From: Pseudoalteromonas luteoviolacea DSM 6061
GTDB taxonomy: Bacteria > Pseudomonadota > Gammaproteobacteria > Enterobacterales > Alteromonadaceae
Length of the DNA stretch: 64,000 bases
Assembly: GCF_001625655.1 (NCBI RefSeq)
Contig: NZ_AUYB01000126.1
Span: forward strand, 1-64,000
Direction of reading: 5' to 3'
Position numbers and translations under genes: made by a program. The notes beneath the pieces are model-generated. The model was not told the origin of the DNA. It made no database searches and saw nothing but the letters and a program-made list of their open reading frames with translations. This document shows, piece by piece, positions 16,462-26,501 of the stretch (positions within the stretch are counted from its first letter, which is position 1; each line of letters begins with the position of its first letter).

Positions 16462-18506
16462 GGTAATCCATCCATAATAAATTGCTCAGCCCGCTCGACA
16501 CGGCGAGGTTTACCTTTAAGCAGCAACACGTCGCTTGCCATAAGCATAATATCTTCGTCTGGCATAGATATTTCAGTACCGTCTCTACGTAGTGCTTTAA
16601 CAACAACCTTGTGCCTGACAAGCTGAAGTTCTGAAATTGTTTTGTCAACTGCATAAGCATCTTCAGGCAAGGCTATTGCGTGCAAATATTCCAACCTGTC
16701 AGATACAAAGCTCGATTGACTATTTCCATATTCATGTAACTCATGACTATTGCCAGTGAAAAAACCATGCAGGTACTCATAGCGATTTTGTCGCTCTTTG
16801 CTGACACGCTTAAATATACGTCGCATCGGAACACCCGACATGTACAAAACATGTGAAACTAACATTAAGCTTGCCTCAAGTGACTCTGGAACCACTTCGG
16901 TAACGCCAAGTTGTTTTAAATCTTCTAGGTGAGTGTCATCTTGCATCCGCACTAATATTTTCACCTCGGGCGCAAAGTGCTTAATCGCATCAATTACAAT
17001 TTGGCTTTGTTCAAAGTCATCCATAGTAACAATCACCAAACGCGCCTGACTCACGCATGCCGATTTCAATATGGCTTTTTGTGCAGCATGGCCAAAAATA
17101 ACCGGCTCACCCGCAGTTTGTGCCTCTTGCACAATAATCGGATTGCGCTCTATAGCAATATAAGGAATCGCCTCAGGTTTTAAAAAGCGGGCAATTGTTT
17201 GCCCAACCCGTGCATATCCAAATATCACCACATGATCTTTGATCGTGGGATCTTTAAACCCAGAATTAGAAAAGTCTGATCTATGCTCCGAGTCAAGTTT
17301 AAACAAAGTGAGTAAGCGATCTGTTTGGCCAATTAAGTAAGGTGTGACCGCCATTGAAAGTACGCCCAGTGCCAACAAAAAAGATGCAACATTTGGTTCA
17401 AGTAGGTGGTGCTTGCTCGCAAGTGCAACTAATACAAAGCCAAACTCCCCCATTTGCCAAAGCATCACACCTGATGCAAATGCATCTTTTTTAAATTCCC
17501 CCATAAGCTGAGCGCTGGCATAGATAATTGCGACTTTAGTTATTAGTAATAGCGCCATGGCTGCCACAATATACATGAATGAGTTGATCACGAAGCCTAC
17601 ATCCAACTGCATACCCACTGTGACAAAAAACAGCCCCATCAAAATATCTCTAAAAGGTCTAATTTCGGCTTCTAACTGATGCCGATATTGGCTCTCCCCA
17701 AGCATCATACCCGCCAAAAATGCGCCAAGGGCCATGGAGAGGCCAAACGCATAAGTAAGTGCCCCTGCACACAATGCAACCACCAGCGTAGTCAACACAA
17801 ATAACTCGTCGGTTCTAGCCAGTGCAACCTCATTAAATACCTTAGGTAATACCCATTTTCCAATCGCCCACAGCAACATGCACACAAATGCGCCTTTTGC
17901 CAAAGCCAATACCAGCGCGCCCACCAATACTTGATTGTCTGTTTGCGCCATTAAAGGAAATACAATTAGCATGGGGACCACGGCTATATCTTGAAATAAC
18001 AACACGCCCACCGCAAGTTGCCCTTTGCGAAGGTTAAGCATGCCGTTCTCTTTCATGATTTTTACGACGACCGCAGTTGAAGAGAGCGCAACAATACATG
18101 CAATGATCAACGACTCTGACCAAGCGACCCCTACTTTATATAAAAGTAAGGTAACCAACAGAATCGAAAGAATAACCTGTGTACTACCCAACCCAAACAC
18201 AACACTGCGCATTGCCATGAGCTTGGGAATAGAGAATTCCAACCCAAGGCTAAATAATAGAAATACAATTCCTAACTCAGCAATTAAATGGATCTCATGA
18301 CTGTTATCCATCCACCCATATCCACCTGCCACTAACCCAGTGAGTAAATAAGCTAAAATAGGCGGCAAACCTACTCGTTTGAAGGACCAAACAAGTATTA
18401 CAGCACACAGTAATAGCGCTACAAAACCGGCAAAATGACCATGCAAAGCATTAACAATTGCGGTGAGCACTTTTTCTGAAAAAAGCCCGGCAAAATTTTG
18501 CTGCAA
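16458..18506 (-). CDS. CPA2-family cation/proton antiporter with TrkA-N and TrkA-C domains
   Basis: The 682-aa protein has an N-terminal membrane domain of about 12 helices (to about residue 415) typical of KefB/KefC-like monovalent cation:H+ antiporters. It is followed by a TrkA-N nucleotide-binding domain (VIFGYARVGQTIARFL, about 425-545) and a C-terminal TrkA-C domain ending near residue 675. It probably exports K+ or Na+ in exchange for protons, gated by a nucleotide ligand. It resembles the YbaL/KefB group, but the exact ion is not clear. It is monocistronic, convergent with the patatin gene. Confidence 0.88.
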   Translation of the reverse strand: MQQNFAGLFSEKVLTAIVNALHGHFAGFVALLLCAVILVWSFKRVGLPPILAYLLTGLVAGGYGWMDNSHEIHLIAELGIVFLLFSLGLEFSIPKLMAMRSVVFGLGSTQVILSILLVTLLLYKVGVAWSESLIIACIVALSSTAVVVKIMKENGMLNLRKGQLAVGVLLFQDIAVVPMLIVFPLMAQTDNQVLVGALVLALAKGAFVCMLLWAIGKWVLPKVFNEVALARTDELFVLTTLVVALCAGALTYAFGLSMALGAFLAGMMLGESQYRHQLEAEIRPFRDILMGLFFVTVGMQLDVGFVINSFMYIVAAMALLLITKVAIIYASAQLMGEFKKDAFASGVMLWQMGEFGFVLVALASKHHLLEPNVASFLLALGVLSMAVTPYLIGQTDRLLTLFKLDSEHRSDFSNSGFKDPTIKDHVVIFGYARVGQTIARFLKPEAIPYIAIERNPIIVQEAQTAGEPVIFGHAAQKAILKSACVSQARLVIVTMDDFEQSQIVIDAIKHFAPEVKILVRMQDDTHLEDLKQLGVTEVVPESLEASLMLVSHVLYMSGVPMRRIFKRVSKERQNRYEYLHGFFTGNSHELHEYGNSQSSFVSDRLEYLHAIALPEDAYAVDKTISELQLVRHKVVVKALRRDGTEISMPDEDIMLMASDVLLLKGKPRRVERAEQFIMDGLP

Positions 18507-18651
18507 ATGGCCTCCTCGGTGTCAAAGATTCGTTATAGATTATTTTTCACTCAAATTAACTATAGCAAGCAACTGTTTTTCAGCCAGTTTAATTTCTTGG
18601 CATGAAACTAGCTTATATGTTCGGGAATGTTGTAATTAGGGGAATTACCAA

Positions 18652-19548
18652 ATGGAAAATGTCCATATTTTGGCGCAACGAACGCCTTCGCGCGGTGACT
18701 ACATACCGTTCGCGACGGACCAATATGTTTCACAGGCGCCAGAACAACCAAATACGCTGGTCGAAAAGCTGCAAACTACCTTAGAGGTAAACGGCATCTT
18801 AGATATTTTTGCCGGCTATGTTAAACGCATTACCGATCTTGCAGGACTGCAGTTTCATTCGAGCCAGGGATTGTTTCAAATGCATCAAAGTGACAATCAG
18901 CTGAAACCGTATACCTTTGATCTGGAGTTAAACGGGCAGCACTTAGGTCAACTCGTGTACTTTAGTAAATATAGCTTAAGTGGGACTATAAGAGCACGAC
19001 TAATGCAACTGCATACATGTTTGTTATATCCGCTCAGAAATGCGCTGATGTATCACCGTGTGCTACAACTCGCCACCAAAGATACGCTCACTGGCTTGTA
19101 CAACCGTAGCCAGTTTAATGAATACTTAGAAACCAAACTTGAGCGTAGTCGCCGCCATCACCGAAATTTTAGCTTGATGCTGTTGGATTTAGACAACTTT
19201 AAGCAAGTAAACGACAAATATGGACATAAAAAAGGTGATGAAGTACTTATCGAGTTTGCTAATATTCTGACTTCAAGTATTCGCGCTACTGATGCTGTAT
19301 TTAGGTTTGGAGGCGATGAATTTGCCGTACTTATCGATGACCCAGCATTTACAACCAATAAAGTAATTGCAGAGCGCATCATGGACAGGGTAAACGAGTG
19401 CAACTTGCTGGCCAAACATGAAGTGACAACCAGCATTGGCTTTACACTGGCGTCAAGCCAGGATTGTTCAAATGAAATATTTGCTAGAGCCGATGGCGGG
19501 CTATACAAAGCCAAAGAAGCGGGAAGGAATTGTGCACGCGCTGTGTGA
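18652..19548 (+). CDS. diguanylate cyclase (GGDEF), GAF-like N-terminus
   Basis: The 298-aa protein has an N-terminal sensory-looking region (about 30-135, possibly GAF-like) and a C-terminal GGDEF domain (about 140-298). The active-site motif is intact (RFGGDEFAVLI), and an RxxD inhibitory site (RATD) sits five residues before it, so product inhibition by c-di-GMP is likely. The substrate is two GTP. No membrane segments are seen. GGGGAA precedes the ATG. A 12-bp stem-loop lies just after the stop codon. Confidence 0.9.
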   Translation: MENVHILAQRTPSRGDYIPFATDQYVSQAPEQPNTLVEKLQTTLEVNGILDIFAGYVKRITDLAGLQFHSSQGLFQMHQSDNQLKPYTFDLELNGQHLGQLVYFSKYSLSGTIRARLMQLHTCLLYPLRNALMYHRVLQLATKDTLTGLYNRSQFNEYLETKLERSRRHHRNFSLMLLDLDNFKQVNDKYGHKKGDEVLIEFANILTSSIRATDAVFRFGGDEFAVLIDDPAFTTNKVIAERIMDRVNECNLLAKHEVTTSIGFTLASSQDCSNEIFARADGGLYKAKEAGRNCARAV

Positions 19549-19559
19549 ACAAACTATTT

Positions 19560-19589
19560 CGTACTTACCATCCCCTAATGGTAAGTACG
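19560..19589. terminator. stem-loop between convergent genes
   Basis: CGTACTTACCAT (19560-19571) and ATGGTAAGTACG (19578-19589) form a perfect 12-bp stem with a 6-nt loop between the diguanylate cyclase gene and the small membrane protein gene. A T-run is not immediately adjacent on either strand, so it may be a weak bidirectional terminator or a 3'-end stabiliser. Confidence 0.55.
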
Positions 19590-19598
19590 ACAACGTGA

Positions 19599-19934
19599 TT
19601 AGCGGTTTTTAACTTTAAACAACCAAAGCAGTACGGCAAAGCCGCAAAAGAAGCCGTTAATCACCCACACCAGCGACCAAAAGTCAGGTAACTCACTGAA
19701 CAAAATCGATAGCATTGGCGCTGCTAAGCCTAAAATAAAAAAGCTGCCGCCTCTACCATGCCAATAGGCTAATAATAGACTTGCCGATAAAACCCCTACT
19801 CCAATAGCCAAAACGACGTTAGAGGCATTAAAAGGAGACACCAAAGCCAGAATAATAAACCCAATACAGCACCCGATAATTGCAACCGGGGCTTTACTTG
19901 CCAATGACAAACTTATTTTATTATGCTCTTGCAT
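19599..19934 (-). CDS. small four-helix membrane protein
   Basis: The product is 111 aa if it starts at the ATG at 19934 (MQEHNKISL); the frame remains open for 12 more codons inside tilS, but these look like overlap. Hydrophobic segments at about residues 15-33, 37-55, 62-78 and 85-103 indicate a multi-pass inner-membrane protein with no recognised domain. It overlaps the tilS stop by 14 bp and is probably co-transcribed with it. Function unknown. Confidence 0.65.
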   Translation of the reverse strand: MQEHNKISLSLASKAPVAIIGCCIGFIILALVSPFNASNVVLAIGVGVLSASLLLAYWHGRGGSFFILGLAAPMLSILFSELPDFWSLVWVINGFFCGFAVLLWLFKVKNR

Positions 19935-21243
19935 CAACTTCTTTCCAATAAATACCTTGCTCACTGGCATAGGACTCGTTTACAAAGTAACCTACTACGG
20001 CGACCAAGGTCTCATTATAAAATATTAAAGGCACACGTTCTCGTTCCCAGGTGGGCACTTTTAAATCTTTCAGCCAGTGCTTCACTGTGTTGTGACCGGG
20101 TTTACCCAGAGGCTTTACTCTTTCAGTGAGGTCCCCGAACTTAACTGTTACTGTCTCGCTCGGCAGCGGAAATCGAACTCCCTTCCCTTTGCACACGATG
20201 AGCTGGCGACTATCGGTCAAAGATAGTGGCTCGCTGATGCTGATATCACTGATTGCCTGCAATGGAGCCTGATCTTTTGCTACCCAATAGAGTTTACCTC
20301 GGTAAAGCTTTACACTCCCTTTTGCCAGTTGAATATTTACTTGTGCGTCTGGGCGAGCATACAGCGATTGCTGTAATATTTGCTCCAATTGCTTTTTAGA
20401 CGGCATATCAACATGCTGTATTGCAAGCCATGCACGTACAGCATTGCTTTGTCTGAGCGGCGAGAGCTTGTTCAAGTGCTCTACAACCAAACATCGGTTA
20501 TCTATGCATACGGCTAAGTCTTGCTCAGAGAGCTCATCAACTAAAGCCTGCTGAGCTTGTAGTAATTCTATAGATCTCAGTACGCTTGGTACAAACCCCT
20601 TAAAACGCGCTTTCAACAGCGGGAGCACTTGATTGCGCAGAAAGTTACGGTCAAATATGTCGCTTTGGTTAGATTCGTCTTCAATGTGTTGCAAGGTAAA
20701 GGTTTTAGCAAATGCTTCAATATCTTGACGACCAACCCCTAAAAGCGGCCGCAAACAGTTACGCCCACTTTGTAACTGCGTCACAGCTTTCATAGCACCT
20801 AGCCCTTGCAGCCCTGAGCCTCTTTTCAAGCGTATAAGAAAGGTCTCTACTTGGTCATCTGCATGTTGTCCCAATAAAAGCGCTGAGCCAGGCAATGCAA
20901 GCTCATCCAGTGCAAGGTAGCGCGCATCGCGAGCCTGTGCCTCTAAGCTGACTCTCCGCTTTGGAAGTACTTCAACGGTTGCTGCGCTAAACTCAACAGA
21001 TAAGGACTTGCAGAGTTGTTCGCAAAAATCCTGCCACCGCATCGCATTTTCTGATAAGCCATGGTTTACATACACCGCTTTAATTGGAACACCTTCATGC
21101 TGATTTGCATAGGTATGACACAAATGCAGCAGCACCACAGAGTCCACGCCACCAGACAACGCGACAGTAAAGCCACTTTGTATACTGCGACAGTGCAGCT
21201 CCAGCATCGCAACAAATTGCTTGTAAACGCTTGTGCGCTCCAT
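19921..21243 (-). CDS. tilS: tRNA(Ile)-lysidine synthetase TilS
   Basis: TilS attaches lysine to C34 of the CAU-anticodon tRNA-Ile using ATP, changing its specificity from Met to Ile. The 440-aa protein has the PP-loop SGGVDSVVLLHL near its N-terminus, GQHADDQVETFLIRLKRGSGLQGL in the catalytic domain, and the TilS substrate-binding and C-terminal domains. The ATG at 21243 is chosen because GGGGAGAG lies just before it; the frame extends 13 codons further upstream without a good ribosome-binding site. Confidence 0.95.
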   Translation of the reverse strand: MERTSVYKQFVAMLELHCRSIQSGFTVALSGGVDSVVLLHLCHTYANQHEGVPIKAVYVNHGLSENAMRWQDFCEQLCKSLSVEFSAATVEVLPKRRVSLEAQARDARYLALDELALPGSALLLGQHADDQVETFLIRLKRGSGLQGLGAMKAVTQLQSGRNCLRPLLGVGRQDIEAFAKTFTLQHIEDESNQSDIFDRNFLRNQVLPLLKARFKGFVPSVLRSIELLQAQQALVDELSEQDLAVCIDNRCLVVEHLNKLSPLRQSNAVRAWLAIQHVDMPSKKQLEQILQQSLYARPDAQVNIQLAKGSVKLYRGKLYWVAKDQAPLQAISDISISEPLSLTDSRQLIVCKGKGVRFPLPSETVTVKFGDLTERVKPLGKPGHNTVKHWLKDLKVPTWERERVPLIFYNETLVAVVGYFVNESYASEQGIYWKEVDARA

Positions 21244-21420
21244 AACTCTCCCCAATTTCGATACCGTGGGGTTATACCGCATCGAAGCAGAATTGCAACG
21301 AGTAAAGCCATAATAACTTCCACACTATGAAGTAAATCAGAAATCTCTAAATTATTTTATGTAATTTCGGTCTACACTTGAGCAAATTATATTGTTGCGT
21401 TTTGATATTGGATAGTGATT

Positions 21421-21588
21421 ATGAACGCATTTTATAGAGTGATTGGCATATTTTATAAGTTTTGGCAAAAGTCTCGGCAAAACGGCCTGAATAAAACCTA
21501 CATTTCAACGTCTTGCTTTTCACTTGCCATTTATTTATTGCGACTAAAATTATCATTATTTACTAAAACAAAACAAACCCAAAATTAA
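21421..21588 (+). CDS. possible 55-aa small protein
   Basis: An ATG-initiated frame encodes a basic 55-aa peptide (start MNAFYRVIGIFYKFWQ). GGA lies about 8 nt before the ATG, a weak ribosome-binding site. A hydrophobic, aromatic N-terminus is followed by a Lys/Arg-rich C-terminus. No family is recognised and it may be a chance ORF in AT-rich DNA. Confidence 0.25.
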   Translation: MNAFYRVIGIFYKFWQKSRQNGLNKTYISTSCFSLAIYLLRLKLSLFTKTKQTQN

Positions 21589-21618
21589 TTGACATCTGCG
21601 CCAAAATCTAGGTAAATC
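21589..21618 (+). promoter_or_regulatory. candidate promoter upstream of accA
   Basis: A perfect TTGACA (21589-21594) is followed 18 bp later by TAAATC (21613-21618). It lies about 340 bp upstream of accA, so it would give a long leader. The -10 is weak. Confidence 0.35.
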
Positions 21619-21957
21619 GCTACTTATGTATAAAAAGTCGCATTATCTTGCTGGTCTGTTTTCAAGATGCAGCTTGGGGCAGTATAATGTGAAGAAAATT
21701 GTATGTGATGACAGAGAACTCGCCTTCACGAAGGAAAAAACAGTTGTAAGATGAAGAAGCATTGTGCTGCGAAAATTCGCGAACTTCTCCAAAAACTGAT
21801 GTAAATAAGCAATATTGACTAATAGTTAAAGCGGCTTTTGGCAAAACGAACTATGCTATTAAAGACGTTGCGAATGACTAAGTCTTGGCATTTTAAATCT
21901 GTACTCTCTACATTGGACCGAGACAAACTTTAAAAAAATTATCAGATAGGTTAGAAA

Positions 21958-22917
21958 ATGAGCTTAAATTATCTAGAATTTGAACTTCCAGTAGCTGAAT
22001 TAGAGCAAAAAATAAAAGAGCTACAAGCTGTTAGTCGCTCAGGTTCTTTGGACCTAAGTCTGGAAGAAGAGATCAGCAAGCTTAAAGAAAAAAGCGTACA
22101 GCTGACTGAAAAGATTTACTCAGAACTAAACCCATGGCAGCTACTACAATTAGCTCGCCACCCAATGCGCCCACATGCAAGTGATTACATCAAGCGTATT
22201 TTTACCGAATTCGATGAGTTTGCAGGTGATCGTGCATTTGCAAATGACCCTGCAATTATTGGTGGTACAGCTCGTTTAGATGGCAAGCCAGTAATGGTTA
22301 TCGGTCAAGAAAAAGGCCGCGATACTGCAGAAAAAATCAAGCGTAACTTTGGTATGCCAAGACCTGAAGGTTACCGTAAAGCAAAACGCTTAATGGAAAT
22401 GGCCGAGCGCTTCAAAATGCCTATTATCACTTTAATCGATACACAAGGTGCTTACCCTGGTATTGGTGCAGAAGAGCGTGGTCAAAGTGAGGCTATCGCG
22501 ATGAACTTAAAAGTAATGGCATCATTGAAAGTACCAACAATCTGTAGCGTAATCGGTGAAGGTGGTTCAGGTGGTGCACTAGCAATTGGTGTTGGTGACC
22601 GCGTAAACATGCTTCGTTACAGTACTTACTCAGTAATCACACCTGAAGGCTGTGCGTCAATCCTGTGGAAAAGTGCCGAAAAAGCGCCTCTGGCTGCTGA
22701 AGCAATGGGTGTATCTGCACAACGCATCAAGGATAACAACCTAATCAATGAAATCGTGCCTGAGCCATTAGGTGGCGCACACAGAGACTATGATGGTGCT
22801 GCAAGTAGCTTGAAATCTCAGATCTTAAAAGATCTCTCTGATCTATCTAAGTTAAGCCAAGAAGAAATGCTTGAGCAGAGATACCAGCGACTAATGTCTT
22901 TTGGCTATTGTAACTAA
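21958..22917 (+). CDS. accA: acetyl-CoA carboxylase, carboxyltransferase subunit alpha
   Basis: AccA with AccD transfers the carboxyl group from biotin to acetyl-CoA, making malonyl-CoA for fatty acid synthesis. The 319-aa protein is of standard length and full-length, with family segments such as NFGMPRPEGYRKAKRLM, DTQGAYPGIGAEERGQ and GEGGSGGALAIGVGDRV. It is a single-gene unit convergent with dnaE; a strong bidirectional terminator lies between them. In E. coli accA follows dnaE on the same strand, so here its orientation differs. Confidence 0.97.
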   Translation: MSLNYLEFELPVAELEQKIKELQAVSRSGSLDLSLEEEISKLKEKSVQLTEKIYSELNPWQLLQLARHPMRPHASDYIKRIFTEFDEFAGDRAFANDPAIIGGTARLDGKPVMVIGQEKGRDTAEKIKRNFGMPRPEGYRKAKRLMEMAERFKMPIITLIDTQGAYPGIGAEERGQSEAIAMNLKVMASLKVPTICSVIGEGGSGGALAIGVGDRVNMLRYSTYSVITPEGCASILWKSAEKAPLAAEAMGVSAQRIKDNNLINEIVPEPLGGAHRDYDGAASSLKSQILKDLSDLSKLSQEEMLEQRYQRLMSFGYCN

Positions 22918-22932
22918 GCCACAAATAGATAC

Positions 22933-22968
22933 AAAAAAGGCCACCAAGTAAACTTGGTGGCCTTTTTT
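22933..22968. terminator. bidirectional intrinsic terminator, accA / dnaE
   Basis: AAAAAAGGCCACCAAG (22933-22948) pairs perfectly with CTTGGTGGCCTTTTTT (22953-22968) around a 4-nt loop. U-runs are available on both strands, so it ends both convergent genes. Confidence 0.9.
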
Positions 22969-23007
22969 ATACTTAACTCACTAACAGTGACACTAAGTAT
23001 AAGGGCT

Positions 23008-26000
23008 TTAATCAAATATTAATTCGACATCTTGCCCCGTCAGTTTTTTAAGGGAGCGTATCAATTCATCACTCGGTGTTACACACCACTGCATACCAAG
23101 CGTAAGCTCTGCTGTCGCATCAGGCCTTTGATATTCAATCACCACTTGGCATGTTCCAAACTTGTATGGCTCAAGTACCCTTTTTAAGTTTTCACCAAAG
23201 CTCGTATCCATTTGCGTCATATTCAACGTCATTTTCAGGGCACTTATCCGCTTTTCGCGAGCCTGAGAAATCGTGCTAACTTCACGGGCGGTCATAGAAA
23301 TACCACCAGAGAAATTGTCAAAAGCAACATGCCCAGAAATCACAAGGATTTGGTTAACTTGCAGCAGCTCTTGATACATTTCGAATTGCTCTGGGAAAAA
23401 GCGTACATCGATACGTGCACTTTTGTCATCCAGTGTGATCAAACCCCAGCGGTTCCCTTTTTTATTGATAAGGGTACGCGCATTTATCACCAAACCAGCA
23501 GCAGTAGAGTGCACATCTCGGTTGGTCGGCTGCAAGTCGACTAACTTTCCAGATGTGTAATTTTTCAATTCTTTACGATACTGGTTAATTGGGTGACCGG
23601 TCAGGTATAAACCAAGTGTTTCCTTTTCTCCATCTAACCATTCGTTGTCACTTAATGGTGTTGCTTTCACAAAAGCTTGCGCGACTTCTTCAGGTTCAAC
23701 AGCCAGCAATCCAAATAAGTCTGATTGGCCAAGTTGTTCAGCCTTGTGATGTTGCTCAGCAGACTTCATCGCATCTTTTAGGCTCGCCAGTAATGTCGCT
23801 CGACCACCCTGTGTTGACTCAGGTCCTAACTTGTCCAATGCTCCCGCATAAATGAGCTTTTCTATCACTCGACGGTTTAAACGTTTAAGATCCACTCTGG
23901 CACAAAAGTCAAAGAGATCTTTAAACTCTCCACCTTGATCTCGTGCTTCTAGAATCGCCTCTACAGGGCCTTCACCCACCCCTTTGATAGCGCCAATGCC
24001 ATATACAATTTCACCTTGTAGATTAACAGTAAACTTATACACACCAGCATTCACATCCGGTGGTAGCAGTGTCAATTTCATGTTTTCACATTCATCAACC
24101 AAGGTAACAATCTTATCGGTATTATCCATATCAGCAGACATTACCGCAGCCATGAACTCCGCAGGAAAGTGCGTCTTCATCCACAGTGTTTGATAAGAAA
24201 CGAGCGCGTATGCAGCCGAGTGAGATTTGTTAAAGCCGTATCCAGCAAACTTTTCTACAAGATCGAAGATCTTCATTGCAAGTTCGCCATCAACACCGTT
24301 ATTTTTTGAACCTTCCTCAAAGGTTGAACGCTGCTTAGCCATCTCTTCAGGTTTTTTCTTACCCATCGCACGACGCAGCAAGTCAGCGCCACCAAGGCTA
24401 TAACCGGCAAGTACCTGTGCGATTTGCATTACCTGCTCCTGATACAAGATGATGCCGTATGTAGGCTCTAGTATCGGGGCTAAACTTTCGTGCTGATATT
24501 GTGCGTCAGGGAATGAGATCTCTTCTCGACCATGCTTACGGTCGATAAAGTTGTCTACCATCCCTGATTGCAAAGGACCTGGGCGGAAAAGTGCAACCAG
24601 TGCGATCATATCCTCAAAGCAATCGGGCTTAAGACGTCTGATCAAATCTTTCATACCACGGGATTCTAGCTGGAAAACAGCGGTGGTTTCAGCCCTAAGT
24701 AGTACTTCGAAGCTGGCATGATCATCGAGCGGGATAGCGTTGATATCAACAAAAGGTTTTTGCTCACGAGCTAAACGCTCATTCGCCATGTCCAAAGCCC
24801 ACTGTAAGATTGTTAACGTTCTAAGACCGAGGAAGTCAAACTTAACTAAACCTGCTGTTTCAACGTCATTTTTATCAAACTGTGTAACAGGGAACTTACC
24901 TTCTTCATCACAGTACAATGCAGCAAAGTCAGTAATACTGGTTGGCGAGATTACAACACCACCGGCGTGTTTACCGGCATTTCGAGTACAACCCTCTAAG
25001 ATACGACATTTGTCGATAAGCTCTTTTACTTCATCATCACCGTCATAGGCTTCTGGCAAGCGCGGCTCTACATCAAACGCTTTGGCCAACGTCATACCTG
25101 GGTCGCCTGGTACCAGCTTGGATATACGGTCTACAAAACCATAGGGGTGACCCAATACTCGACCTACATCTCGAATTACCGCCTTCGCGGCCATGGTACC
25201 AAATGTGATGATCTGAGATACTGCTTGACGACCATATAACTTGGCAACGTGATCAATTACCTCGTCTCGTCTATCCATGCAGAAGTCAACGTCAAAGTCC
25301 GGCATCGAGACACGTTCTGGGTTTAGGAAGCGTTCGAATAGTAAGTCAAACTCGAGAGGGTCAAGATCCGTGATCTTCAATGCATATGCAACCAAAGAAC
25401 CGGCACCCGAGCCTCGACCTGGACCTACTGGAATGTTGTTGTCTTTACTCCATTGAATGAATTCCATTACGATCAAGAAGTAACCTGGGAATCCCATTTG
25501 GTTGATTACATCTAGTTCAATTTTTAGGCGGTCATCATACTCGACTCGCTTAACTTTTCTGTCTTCTTCATCGGGAAATAAAAACTGTAGTCGTTCTTCT
25601 AGGCCGTCTTCAGAAACTTTAACCAAGAAGTCTTCAATCTTCAGCTCGCCCGTTGGGTAATCTGGTAAGAAGTAAGTACCCAACTGCACCGTTACATTAC
25701 AACGCTTGGCAATTTCAACCGTATTCTCAAGCGCCTCAGGAATATCGCTGAACAATTCGTGCATCTGTTCAGGCGTTTTTAAATACTGCTCTTTAGAAAA
25801 TCGTTTGGGTCGATTTTTATCTTCGAGGGTGTATCCATCGTGGATTGCAACACGAATTTCATGGGCTTCAAAGTCTTCTTCACTCAAAAACACCACTTCA
25901 TTTGTTGCTACCACGGGGAGATTGCGCTCAGTTGCTAACGCCACTGCCGCATGCAAGTATTCTTCTTCGTGCTCCCTTTCGGTTCGATGTAGCTCTAAAT

Positions 26001-26499
26001 AGTAGTGATCAGCAAAATGCTCCTCGTAAAAGGCAAGTGTTTGTTCAACCAGTTGAGGATTGCCTTTTAATAGCGCTTTACCCACATCACCATCTTTTGC
26101 ACCAGAGAGAAGGATTAGACCGTCTTTGAATTTCGCTAACCATTCTTTATCAACAACAGGGCGATGAAATACATGTCCGCGTAGGAACGCTTCAGAAATC
26201 AATAAAGTAAGGTTTTTATACCCTTCATTATTTTTTGCCAATACAACAATACGGCATGGCTCATCGGGAAACTCGTCACTTTTAAGCCAAAGGTCAGCAC
26301 CGACTAAAGGTTTAATACCGGCACCATGTGCTCCCCCATAAAACCGGACTAGACCACACAAGTTCATTTGGTCAGTTATCGCAAAGGCTGGCATTTCGAG
26401 CTCTTGGGCTCTGGCTACAATTGGTTTGGTTTTTGCCAAACCATCTACCATAGAGAAGTCACTATGAACACGTAAGTGTACAAAATTCGGCGCTGGCAT
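23008..26499 (-). CDS. dnaE: DNA polymerase III subunit alpha
   Basis: This is the catalytic subunit of the replicative polymerase. The 1163-aa protein has an N-terminal PHP domain (HLRVHSDFSMVDGL), the polymerase core with PDFDVDFCMDRRDEVI carrying catalytic aspartates, helix-hairpin-helix and OB-fold regions, and a C-terminal tail ending in a short acidic region. Length and motifs match gammaproteobacterial DnaE. Its ATG lies 2 bp after the rnhB stop, so it is the last gene of the lpxB-rnhB-dnaE run. Confidence 0.98.
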   Translation of the reverse strand: MPAPNFVHLRVHSDFSMVDGLAKTKPIVARAQELEMPAFAITDQMNLCGLVRFYGGAHGAGIKPLVGADLWLKSDEFPDEPCRIVVLAKNNEGYKNLTLLISEAFLRGHVFHRPVVDKEWLAKFKDGLILLSGAKDGDVGKALLKGNPQLVEQTLAFYEEHFADHYYLELHRTEREHEEEYLHAAVALATERNLPVVATNEVVFLSEEDFEAHEIRVAIHDGYTLEDKNRPKRFSKEQYLKTPEQMHELFSDIPEALENTVEIAKRCNVTVQLGTYFLPDYPTGELKIEDFLVKVSEDGLEERLQFLFPDEEDRKVKRVEYDDRLKIELDVINQMGFPGYFLIVMEFIQWSKDNNIPVGPGRGSGAGSLVAYALKITDLDPLEFDLLFERFLNPERVSMPDFDVDFCMDRRDEVIDHVAKLYGRQAVSQIITFGTMAAKAVIRDVGRVLGHPYGFVDRISKLVPGDPGMTLAKAFDVEPRLPEAYDGDDEVKELIDKCRILEGCTRNAGKHAGGVVISPTSITDFAALYCDEEGKFPVTQFDKNDVETAGLVKFDFLGLRTLTILQWALDMANERLAREQKPFVDINAIPLDDHASFEVLLRAETTAVFQLESRGMKDLIRRLKPDCFEDMIALVALFRPGPLQSGMVDNFIDRKHGREEISFPDAQYQHESLAPILEPTYGIILYQEQVMQIAQVLAGYSLGGADLLRRAMGKKKPEEMAKQRSTFEEGSKNNGVDGELAMKIFDLVEKFAGYGFNKSHSAAYALVSYQTLWMKTHFPAEFMAAVMSADMDNTDKIVTLVDECENMKLTLLPPDVNAGVYKFTVNLQGEIVYGIGAIKGVGEGPVEAILEARDQGGEFKDLFDFCARVDLKRLNRRVIEKLIYAGALDKLGPESTQGGRATLLASLKDAMKSAEQHHKAEQLGQSDLFGLLAVEPEEVAQAFVKATPLSDNEWLDGEKETLGLYLTGHPINQYRKELKNYTSGKLVDLQPTNRDVHSTAAGLVINARTLINKKGNRWGLITLDDKSARIDVRFFPEQFEMYQELLQVNQILVISGHVAFDNFSGGISMTAREVSTISQAREKRISALKMTLNMTQMDTSFGENLKRVLEPYKFGTCQVVIEYQRPDATAELTLGMQWCVTPSDELIRSLKKLTGQDVELIFD

Positions 26500-26501
26500 A
26501 A

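Larger units (their letters stand above)
21244..21957. other. 714-bp region between tilS and accA
   Basis: This is long for the surrounding compact chromosome. It holds a 55-codon plus-strand ORF (21421-21588) and a candidate promoter for accA (21589-21618). The rest is AT-rich and shows no clear gene or repeat. The minus-strand ORF 21662-21844 has no support. Confidence 0.5.

Noticed and set aside
21662..21844. 60-codon minus-strand ORF upstream of accA
   Set aside because: No start signal and no recognisable product in a likely control region.
25706..26129. Overlapping plus-strand ORFs inside dnaE
   Set aside because: They are reading-frame shadows of dnaE, which is full-length with all expected motifs.
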